Assembly: GCA_946902875.1 (NCBI GenBank)
Contig: OX336340.1
Span: 9,963,566-10,027,565 of the forward strand
Direction: 5' to 3'
Source: Nematopogon swammerdamellus
Lineage: Eukaryota; Arthropoda; Insecta; Lepidoptera; Adelidae
Length of the DNA stretch: 64,000 nt
The first letter of the stretch is position 1. Each line of letters begins with the position of its first letter. The position numbers and the translations under genes are program-made. Positions 33,701 to 42,900 of the stretch are shown here, piece by piece. Below the pieces are notes generated by a model. It was not told the DNA's origin. It did not search any database and worked only from the letters and a program-made list of their open reading frames with translations.

Positions 33701-34423
33701 AAGTCACGCATGCGTATGACAGTTCCCTACACATCTTCACCAAACGACACTCCCAAACGACACTCGTTCAAAGCGCTTCATTTTTTTACGCAGAAAACAA
33801 ATTTAGGTTCAATACTTTTTGAACAGAGTAGTATACATACTACCTAGAGAAATCGCCCATACTTCGTTTCATGTTCCGCTTCGGTTCTCTTAATTTAGTG
33901 AACCAAATTGAGCGAGTGGCAGTCGCCGCGCGGCTGGTCGTTTTCACATTAAACACATAAGACTCTCGAGCTATCGGCGATCAGCCGAGCAATGCCGAGT
34001 ATGACCAATGTCCCTACTCGGCTCTCGACTCTTATCACGACACAAATTCACCCGAAGCCGGCGAATTCCCGCTCGACACCCTCTCCCTTTTAGCTTAGGA
34101 ATACAATGTTTCACTAAGGTATTAAAAACAATTCTCTCTAGTACTAATCTAAGGCTAATGCGTTTTGTTGCCGTATTTAGTCAGGCTTGTGAATTACTGT
34201 AGGTAGGTATATTTATAAAAAATTATATGACTATCCAAATCGTTTTGGATAACCGGAATACTCTGTCAACCAATGTAATTTCTTACTGTTCGGGAAGTAC
34301 CTACAGTACAGTGTTAGCGATGCATATAATAAAGGGTCCAAATAAGTTCCATGAAAAAGTTGACAAATCATTTACCTCAATGGCGCACTCTACACCCTGT
34401 AGTTTTTTCACTATGACTTTCAT
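30728..34423 (-). CDS. UBL4A: Ubiquitin-like protein 4A (GET5 homologue), complete, 2 exons
   Basis: Cytosolic component of the BAG6 complex that hands tail-anchored membrane proteins to the GET/TRC40 pathway. Exon 1 is 34376-34423 (16 codons, [16 protein letters not shown]) and exon 2 is 30728-31084; together 134 residues, somewhat shorter than mammalian UBL4A. The ubiquitin-like fold covers about residues 1-73, with [20 protein letters not shown] and [20 protein letters not shown]; the LNLIVK strand closes it. The C-terminal TUGS-type BAG6-binding region is ALKLFRKHY followed by [13 protein letters not shown] (human SLTLDDIERLA). Without exon 1 the first beta strand of the ubiquitin fold would be missing. 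The in-frame ATG at 31114 lies in the intron and is not the start. The 3291-bp intron is filled by a mariner shell with nested repeats. Confidence 0.92.
31178..31707. repeat. Long foldback: 253-bp inverted arms, 24-bp loop
   Basis: 31178-31430 and 31455-31707 are reverse complements with only about two mismatches (near 31389 and 31396). The loop is AT-rich. A transcript through it would form a very long dsRNA stem. Confidence 0.9.
31742..32100 (-). pseudogene. Pif1-like helicase C-terminus, Helitron-type fragment
   Basis: The minus-strand frame encodes [20 protein letters not shown], then [15 protein letters not shown] and [16 protein letters not shown], which are the C-terminal helicase motifs of Pif1 family proteins (KxQG and YVALSR motifs). 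In insects such fragments usually come from Helitron Rep/Hel proteins. The walker motifs and the Rep domain are absent and the upstream part is replaced by the 130-bp repeat array, so it is a dead fragment. Confidence 0.8.
32127..32895. repeat. 130-bp minisatellite, about 6 copies
   Basis: The block ccaaactcgagggggttact occurs at 32161, 32291, 32421, 32551 (variant), 32681 and 32811, exactly 130 bp apart. Units differ by only a few substitutions. Because 130 is not a multiple of 3, the near-identical open frames in it are not a repeat protein. Confidence 0.95.
33090..33620 (-). pseudogene. Degenerate mariner-type transposase
   Basis: Minus-strand translation, with stops and frame changes, gives an N-terminal helix-turn-helix part ([20 protein letters not shown], then [16 protein letters not shown] text and [14 protein letters not shown]) and, after a gap, the C-terminal [16 protein letters not shown]. 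The catalytic core between them is missing. This fits an internally deleted mariner copy. Confidence 0.7.
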
Positions 34424-34659
34424 ATTTTATACTGAGTGATTCTAGAAAAGAAAACAACGTCTTGTGAAATTTGTATGCTGGTTGCGAAAAGCAAATTTTA
34501 ATTTTATTTTACATAAAATTTTCTCAGCCAACAAATGAATAATTTATTGCTAATATTCAAGGAGCAAAGATTAGTGATTTTGTTTTGTCAAGGCCAAAGA
34601 GCAAGAACACTCGACAGATGCAACCAAAGAATATAATACAACTTACCGTCGTGAAATTG

Positions 34660-35100
34660 TACGATACGAGTGTCTCTTTGTACAGTAAGTAACAGTTAAC
34701 TTTTTTTTTTCTACGCAAAGGCAAAGATAGTGAGATAGAAGAGACGTCGCGTAGTTTTATACCACCAAAACAACACTCATCTCATCTCATATCACTTGCC
34801 GATAAGTACCTATAAGATATCGATATCAAAGATAAGTATGCACGAAAGGAGTAGGATGCGCAGGTTCAAGGCACCGCAGATTCTAAAAAGGCTTTCAGGT
34901 GGCGGACCGGCCACCTGACATCTCTGGTGGATCCTGCGGCTCCTGCGCTCCTTTCGGAAACACGGCTCGCGTTGACTCGGCTCGAAAGCGAACCAACTAA
35001 ATCCGATACATATTCGTTTGGTCGTTTAAGTAAGTTGGTGGCTCAGTGGTATAAGAGTGTAGGGTTTTTATTTTTTCGATCTCGACCATGGGTTCCTATC
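34660..35100 (+). repeat. Dispersed repeat with tRNA-like A box
   Basis: Same repeat as 8269-8580 in the opposite orientation, with 'gagtgtctctttgtacag' at its left and 'ggtggctcagtggtataaga' (A-box-like) near 35037. It runs directly into the RT fragment at about 35100, so the long reading frame starting at 34927 is a chimera of repeat and LINE. Confidence 0.55.
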
Positions 35101-36072
35101 CCATCAGGGGTCAGTCAGGGATCAAACCTAGGACCGTTAGAATTCCTTTTAATGATAAATGACCTTCCTTTAGTGGTGAGAATCGCTATGTGCTTGTTAT
35201 TCGCGGATGACCTCAAGATCTTTTTGGAAATAAAGAACGAAGCAGACTGTGAAGCTCTCCAACGCGACATAAACTTTGTACATCAGTGGAGTCTAGCGAA
35301 TCAACTGCATTTTAACACCAACAAATGCATGATCGTTAGCTTCACTAGGAAAAGTTGCCCGATCCAATATGCGTATAAACTAGAAGATATTCCACTTAAA
35401 CGTGCCCAGCAAGTGAAGGACTTGGGTGTATTATTCGACGACAAGCTAACATTTCACGATCACATGGGGCAAGTGTGCAAGGTCGCGAGTAGAACACTGG
35501 GTGTAGTATTGCGACAGTCGAAAGATTTCAGTAATACTGCCTCAGTTAAGCTGCTGTATAATTCGTTTGTCCGAAGTAAGTTAGAAAGCAGTGCAATCAT
35601 CTGGACCCCGCATGAGTCTTCATATATACTCATGCTGGAAAAGGTTCAAAAAAAGTACATCAGATCTTTGTATAAAAAACAGTTTAATTATTACCCATAT
35701 TTGTACCCGACAAAATTTTTACTAGGCATGGTGGGCTACAATTCCATCGAATTCAGAAGGGACTTAGCCCTCATGTCCTATATTTTCCAAACATTAAATG
35801 GGAAAATCAGTAACCCGGTTTTCCTACAGTTGTTTAATTTATATGTTCCGAATAACTATCATAGGGCCAGGACACATGTTCTTCTCCAACCAGCTCCTGC
35901 AAGAACAAATCTACAGAATATGTGCTCTCCTCTAAACCGAGCTATTCATATTCGGCCGCTTCAAACCAAAAGCAAGTATCTACCAAATGACAAATTTTAC
36001 AGGAGAGCCAAAAAACGAAAAAAAATCATAGCAACTTTTCTGAAAGAAAATATAAACGAAAATTTGTTTTAG
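35100..36072 (+). pseudogene. Jockey/CR1-group reverse transcriptase, 3' part
   Basis: One long open frame covers the RT palm from the SQGSNLGPLEFLLMINDLP segment, catalytic FADD (LLFADDLKIFLE), then NTNKCMIVSF, QVKDLGVLFDDKLTF, LLYNSFVRSKLESSAIIW and the C-terminal tail ending in a Lys/Arg-rich stretch. The endonuclease and RT motifs before the PQG-like segment are missing (note SQGSNLGP for the usual PQGSxLGP), so the copy is 5'-truncated. The open frame without stops over about 320 codons suggests recent insertion. Confidence 0.8.
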
Positions 36073-36199
36073 CAGAAACTTAAAAATGCCATATACCTAT
36101 TCTTGATTACGGTGAATTAATATGGTCATCCGTTTTCATAATGAAACGTTTTTAATATCAGATACTTGGCTTTGAAATTAACTTCATTAAAATATACAC

Positions 36200-37145
36200 T
36201 CAATTCCCACATCAAAAACATGTATGACCACTTACTTGGTATATTTTTGGGTATTTATAGAGAGTTTAATTTTCCGATCACATCAAAACCAAGTAATGGA
36301 GGAAATGATTGGTTTTGATTTAGTTTATGCTTAAGTGGTTTCAGAAATTGTATGAATAATTCGGTATTAATATTAGAAACCCTTCTTTATAATGAAATTA
36401 TTATTAATCAACACATTGTCCTTACAAAACTAAATCAATATAAAAAAACATATTATTATTAGAAATTCTCATTTTTAAACTTAATAATAATGAAATAATT
36501 TATGTAATAAGGTATAATATATTATGTAAAATTAATATAAATGTATTTTAAAACTGTGAAATAAAGAACATGAAATAATTTATTCATCAACACATTGTCC
36601 TTGGGAAACTAAATCTTGAAGATTGTCGGAATCAGGTAAATTTTGCCAAAACATTCTTCTATTTTTAGGCATTAGAGGAAGAAGTTTTTCGATTATTTTT
36701 TTTTTTGTTTCTATTCCTCGAAGTACTACATTTCGCTCCTTAATTTTTGTCACGTCAAACTTCTTTTGTAGAAAGTCTACAAAAGAAATTTGTCCAAAGA
36801 AATACTCGTAGTTCACTTTCTACTACATAGGTATTTGCTAATTATTAACCATGTTTTTTTATAATAAAATCACAAGACACTGACGACACACACCCTTCGC
36901 TAACCAAGTGCTGACAAACAACCAAAGAGGATATAACGTTTATTTGAATTGCAAGTATTGCAACTGACACGTAACGTCAAATTAGACAGGTGACATTTTG
37001 GGTATTGCCAGTGCAAAACTGTAATATTCCTTATTAAAACCAAGTGTCACATTTTTCACACCATAACAAAAGCAAGTATGAGACGAGTTACCAAATAATA
37101 ACCAAGTATCTACTGGAACATACTTGCTTTTGGAGTGGGGATTTG
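36200..37145. mobile_element. TIR-bounded element carrying a 78-codon frame
   Basis: Left end 'caattcccacatcaaaaaca' and the reverse complement of the right end 'caaatccccactccaaaagc' followed by 'aagtatg' are imperfect inverted repeats. Inside, on the minus strand (36580-36816), a frame reads KKFDVTKIKERNVVLRGIE and LMPKNRRMFWQNLPDSDN. This looks like the C-terminus of a transposon-encoded protein but I cannot name the superfamily. The motif 'aagcaagtatg' recurs near 37070, 37130 and 37215. Confidence 0.4.
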
Positions 37146-37149
37146 TCAC

Positions 37150-38017
37150 ATACTATGTTAAGAAATGGGAACTTAAAATTAAATTTAATATTTACCCAAA
37201 AAGTGGACCATACTTGCTTTTTACGCTTACTTATCTTGGGAAATATTGGAGATAGAATTTTTTTCATATTTCTTCCAGAGAGAGCATAAAAAAGTAAGTA
37301 CAATGGTCCAAAAAAACGTGTTTAGGTAAAAGTGGTAAATACTTTGTTTTGTTTTGGGGCGGCCGATGCTGAACGAGCTAAATAAGGAGACAGAGTTTGA
37401 TGTTTTTAATAATAGTCTAGGTACATACAAGATATTAGTATTAATATTTTTATTTATAGTTATTTTATTTTTTGTACCTATTAGCTTAAATTATTGTATA
37501 TTCATGTTTAAATAAAGTATTTTCCTACTAGATATTAGTTCTATGTTATCTTAATAAATTGCATGCATAAGTAAAATTAGGCTAGTAAACGAGTTAGGAT
37601 ATCCTGTAAGGTTTGCTAGTTAGTGTTAAATAAATAAATAAATAAATAAATACTCATACCATACCACATTCCTCCTTCGAGCAGTGATATGCTTGCCTGG
37701 TTGACACGATGCGAGTTCACGCACGAGAAATGCTTCTCGAACGCATTCACGCACCGTGTAGACAGTTCGCGCAAGCTCGCATGCGTGCACGAACGCAGCG
37801 TCGTTCGCGCGCGAACGAGTTCATGCATGTTTATTAGTTGGCGTTCGAGTGGAGCGTCTCGCACGAAGTTTGTTGGTGCAAAAAAGATTTCTTAGTGGTT
37901 TTTGGTTGTTTACGGCACCATGACAAAGTGGACTGATGTGCAAATGATTGAGTTATCTTTATATAATATACTTATCCATTTCCTTATCCACATAGATCTC
38001 AGATGAGTCGCTTCTTA
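37150..38017. other. Spacer with AT-rich sequence and a GC-rich repeat
   Basis: No gene recognised. 37690-37880 contains 'gcgcacgaacg' style repeats with matching reverse-complement text near 38640-38760 ('cgagttttctcgttcgagaa'), suggesting the ends of an element split by the SINE at 38018-38482. Confidence 0.35.
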
Positions 38018-38482
38018 TATTACTAGGTGGTAGGGTTTAACCCGCCCGGGTTGATACCACCGCACTGAATGAAAGGTCAGTCGAAACGGCTACCTATGTA
38101 AATAGTTTGTATTTTCCGTCCAGTTCAGTGTAGCCGACACGACCGAAGGGAAGCACTGACATGGCACCTAGTTCACCAATGTGTTATGGGCTGACATCAC
38201 GGATGTTGTAGGTCTATGTAAATAGTTTGTATTTTCCATCCAGTTCAGTGTAGCCGACACGAACGAAGGGAAGCACTGACATGGCACCTAGTTCACCAAT
38301 GTGTTATGGGCTGACATCACGGATGTTGTAGGTCTATGTAAATAGTTTGTATTTTCCGTCCAGTTCAGTGTAGCCGACACGACCGAAGGGAAGCACTGAC
38401 ATGACACCTAGTTCACCAATGTGTTATGGGCCGACATCACGGATGTTGTAGGTGATGTAGCCAACCGTGTCAGTTTCTATAA
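38018..38482 (+). mobile_element. SINE (tRNA-5S family) with internal 120-bp triplication
   Basis: Body and tail of the SINE are present but the unit beginning ctatgtaaatagtttgta is repeated at 38094, 38214 and 38334, exactly 120 bp apart, before the 3' end 'gatgtagccaaccgtgtcag' and A-run. The tRNA/5S head is missing. Confidence 0.9.
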
Positions 38483-39291
38483 AAAAAAAGATCTTTTCTG
38501 TTTTTTCTTCTTTATTTTGTTTCTCATCAAACGCCGTGTTATATATAATAAACGCTAAAATTGTACCAATACACGCCAAACCTTCGTCTACAGACTCCAT
38601 TTTTGCAACTGTCAAAACAGAGAAACACAGACGAGCTCGAACCAGATGTGGAATAGAGTAAACAGTTCCACGAACGCTTGACGAATGCGAGTTTTCTCGT
38701 TCGAGAAGGCGGCATGCTTCTCGTGCGTGAAACCTCGCATCGTGTCAACGTACCAGGATATGGCCTTCCATACAAATTCATCTCGCCATATGGGGCGTCG
38801 ATAGACGCAGCGCCATCTCTTAGCGAGTACGTGGACTGCGACAGACAACCAGCCGCTCCGCCGTTTTAGCGTTCGAAGTAGCGTTGTACCGACGTTATCT
38901 TAAGTGTTACCTTTTTGCAATAAGAAAATTATTATCATTAGTAAATATTGCAAGGAGGGACACGGCCATTGCTAGACATAGGTGTTCTTTCATTAAATTA
39001 AGTAAATAAAAATAATAATTATTATACATATAAGCATTATTAAATTAACATTCTATATATATATTCCTTATATAATTGGCATTGCAAGACTTGCCACAAA
39101 GTATGCATTTTTCGAAAGCAAAAAATTCTACTACGTTTTACGTAAGATACCTAGGCCAATGTTGCCATAATGATTCCCAGTACACGAGTATTATAAAAAT
39201 AATTGCGGTTTTCTTATCAATAATAACAAGTTGTGTAAGTATAGTATTTGTAAATGAACCTCATCATTGAAAATTGGACATAGAATATCAA
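38483..39291. other. DOCK upstream region, no gene recognised
   Basis: Includes the presumed right part of the split element (38640-38880) and AT-rich sequence. Nothing coding is supported. Confidence 0.3.
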
Positions 39292-39700
39292 TCTGTGTCA
39301 CATGAACATTAGTTTTGGTCATATCTCGAGAACGGCTGGTCCTAGATCCATCGTGTTCGTGCTAAAACTGGACGTCTCGATGAGATCTAACCATCTGTCA
39401 CATGAAAATTTGTTTTGGCCATAACTCGAGAACCGCTGGTCTCTGACCCATCGTGTTGGTACTCAAACTTCAAGTCTAGGTGAGATCCATCCATCTGTCA
39501 CATGAACTTTTGCTTTGGTCATAGCTCGAGAACCACTGGTGCTAGACCCATCATGTTGGTACTCAAACTTCAAGTCTTGGTGAGATCTATCCATCTGTCA
39601 CATGAACTTTTGTTTTGGCCATAACTCGGGAACCACTGGTGCTAGACCCACCGTGTTGGTACTCAAACTTCAGGTCTCGGTGAGATCTATCCCTATTGTA
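39292..39700. repeat. About 100-bp tandem repeat, 4 copies
   Basis: Units start near 'ctgtcacatgaac' at about 39292, 39395, 39495 and 39596, each containing 'tcgagaac' and 'cccatcgtgttggtactc'. Copies are 80-90 % alike by eye. It lies just upstream of the first DOCK exon. Confidence 0.8.
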
Positions 39701-39992
39701 GGATCATGCAGGTCTTTCAGGTGGCGGACCGCGTCACTCACTCGTCAGTTTTGTCAGTCAGTGCAATGCATTGTGTTGTGTGTGGTGGGTGAGTAAGTTC
39801 AGTTCAGTCAGTTCAGTCACAGTCAGTGTGTGTTGGTCAGTCAGTGTCAGTCCAGTGTTTTGTTTGTTTGCGTGATGGGTTTTTGGGGTTTTTGGGCAAC
39901 TACAGTAAAATGAAAATGTTTGCATGTATCGTAAATGTAGTGAAGTCTGTGTTTATTATTTAGATGAACAGCGAGCGGACGGACACGGCGCT

Positions 39993-42900
39993 ATGTGGCT
40001 TCCATCCAAGTCTGTGCGGCTCGGGGTTGGTGAGTGTATTCCGCGTCTCTACTATCGGCTCACTCAATTTCCTGTGTTATCCCCGATACAGGAAGTTCTC
40101 GCGTGATGTGAATGATCAATGAGTGAAGATGATCGCTCTGTTCTACGGCTCTGTACTTACGGCATTTGAGCCTTTTCTTACCAATAATGAAACCGAGCTA
40201 TCATTAAGTCTTTGGACTTATCTTTCTTTTACTCTCTACGATACCTCTGGATTGTTTGGTTTGCTTCTAGGGTGCATTATATTTTTGTGCCACTTGTGCT
40301 GGCCTATTGCAAGTAGACAAAGTTTCAATCGAGCATGAGACCAGCGATTGGCCAATCTTGCTCTCTTTTCGGCCGAGGATTAGTAATTTGGGGTATTATT
40401 AGCAAATTACTGGTACATCTATCCTGTAGTTTAGGAGGGGCGGGTTTCTATTAACCCTTTGACCCTCAGCATATAAATATTCGTATTTCGCTAGCTCCCA
40501 GCCCTTTTCGCCGCACGCAAAAACGCAAAATTTTGGCGCGCGCGCTCCCGCATATAGGGACATTTTTTATTAAGTGAAGTCCCTTTAATGGTAGGTTCTA
40601 TATCTGAAATGGATCACGTTTATGATGTTAATTTTACTTTACGTACCTAAAGTTAGATTTTTTTTCTAGATGCCAAATAGTAGTGCCCATGCCACAGAAT
40701 AGAAAAGAGTACTGGCGTACAGAAGCTTCTCTGTACAAACACTCACTAAGAAATAGCTACTCTGCGACAACGCGATAAAGTACAAATTGACTCGCACAGA
40801 GCTGCATGCCTAAACACGATAACCACCTACATTTCGCTTCTCTTTCTGTAGCGTAACTCTATCTCGAAAGCGCGTCGTTCAGCGCGTGTAAGGGCTGTGT
40901 CTTCGGGCTGTCTATTGTGAGGAATAAAATGAAGATGATACCTACCAACTTTTATCGTTCTAGCTACCAACGATACGATATTTAGCTACGGCAAATTCAT
41001 GCGAACAAATTCATGCATGCGTTAGCGTCAAGTTAGGGGGGCCTCACCGCAGCACTGAAGGCACTGCAGGGGAGGCAGCCAAACCATGTCCCAAACGCAA
41101 ATTGAGTCAAAAGAATTTGCTTGTCAGTGTATGGTGGACCTGTGCCGGCATTATTCATTACAGCTTCTTGATACCTGGCGCAACAATTACTGCAGATGTG
41201 TACTGTGATGAATTGAAAATAATGATGAATAAGCTCGCTGTCAAACAACCGAGACTTGCCAATTGCTTTAGTCCACTCCTTCTTCACGACAAAGCTCGCC
41301 CACACACCGCACAATGGACCGTCTCAAAACTACGGGAGTTACGACTGCAAACTCTCCGTCACCCACCATATTCACCAGACCTTGCTCCAACTGGTTTCAA
41401 TTTTTTTTCGAAATTTGGATAACTTTTTACAGGGGAAAAATTTCAAATCCGATCAGGCAGTGAAAAACGCCTTTAAAGAGTTAATCAATTCCCATCCCCA
41501 GGATTTCTATAGCAGAGGCATCAATGAACTTTCAGTAAAATGGCAAAAGTTCATTGATAATAATGGCCAATACTTCGATTAAAAAAATAAATATTTTTTC
41601 ATAAAAAAAAATTGTTTGTTTTTTTTTTATATAAAACGCCAATTTCATAGGTACGGACCTAATATATGAAGTAGTTGTATACGTACGCAAGAACATTAAT
41701 TATTTTGAGTTAAATGGCGCAAGTCATAATTATAACACACAAAACTCAGCGCATAAATCGGCGATGGCTGGAAAATGTGATTGGACCCAAATTGTACAAA
41801 AATGTTCCTGATAATATTTGATCTATAAATAGTGACAATGTGTTCAAGAGTCAGCTGAAAATATTTCTCTTATACAATCCATTTTACAAGTTAAGTAAAT
41901 TTTTTTCTTATTCTAATTAAAAAAAAAAATCAGCTGACTGATGAATAAATTTTCTTTATATGTATATTTAAAACTCAACTTTTGTTATTTACTTGACTGG
42001 ACCCTATGTTCTTTGTATTTTATTACCTATCTTTTATTTAATTTTTTACTTAGATGTAGTCTCATCTCATCTCACTTCTCATCTCACTAATATCATAAAT
42101 GCGAAAGTATATTTGTTTGTTTGTTTGTTTATTTGTTTGTTTATTTGTTTGTTTATTTGTTTGTTTGTTTGTTTGTTTGTTCCTCTTTCACGCCTGAACG
42201 GCTGGACGGATTTTGACGAAACTTAGTATAGTGGTAGTGTATATCTTGGAGTAACATAATTTTGAAAAAAAAAATGGTCAAGTTCGAGTCGAGCTCGCGT
42301 AAAGACGGTTCCGTACCATCCCGTTTTCTGTGAGAACTGGAAGGTTTAGGATTTTCGTTTAGGTTTTCCTGTAAATTAAATGAATATCCCATGGTAACAT
42401 AATTAAAAAAAAAAGATCAAGTTCGAATCGAGTTCGCGTTAAGTAAGAGGGTTCCGTACCATCCCGTTTTCTGTAGAACTAAAAGGCTTAGGATTTTCGT
42501 TTAGGTTTTCCTATAAATGAAGTGTATGGTATGGTGTCCCATGGTAACATATTAAAAAAAAAGTGGTCAAGTTCGAGTGGACCTTGCGTAAAGAGGGTTC
42601 CGTACCATCCCGTTTTCTGTGAGAACTAGAATGCTTAGGATTTTCGTTTAGGTTTTCCTATAAATGAAGTGTATATCCCATGGTAACATATTAAAAAAAA
42701 AGTGGTCAAGTTCGAGTCGAGCTCGCGTAAAGAGGGTTCCGTACTATCCCGTTTTCTGTGAGAACTAGAAGGTTTAGGATTTTCGTTTAGGGAGAGAGGG
42801 AGTGAGGGAGGGGGAGCTATGAACGGGGAATGAAGGGTGGGGGGGGTAAATAGAGGAAATAGAGGCATAGAGGGAGTGAGGTGAGGGTGGACGTAGAGAG

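Larger units (their letters stand above)
31148..33828. mobile_element. Mariner-type element with nested insertions
   Basis: The left end gactgttcaaaaagtatt and the reverse-complemented right end ctctgttcaaaaagtatt are inverted repeats with TA on each side (31146-31147, 33829-33830). Degenerate transposase sequence on the minus strand (33090-33620) supports the assignment. Between the ends also lie a hairpin, a helicase fragment and a minisatellite, so the element was host to later insertions. All of it is in the UBL4A intron. Confidence 0.75.

Noticed and set aside
38018..38482. CRISPR-like direct repeats
   Set aside because: The 120-bp units are adjacent with no spacers, belong to a SINE, and the genome is eukaryotic.
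40123..40338. 71-codon hydrophobic frame in DOCK intron 1
   Set aside because: Ends inside a dispersed repeat; no family match or transcript signal.
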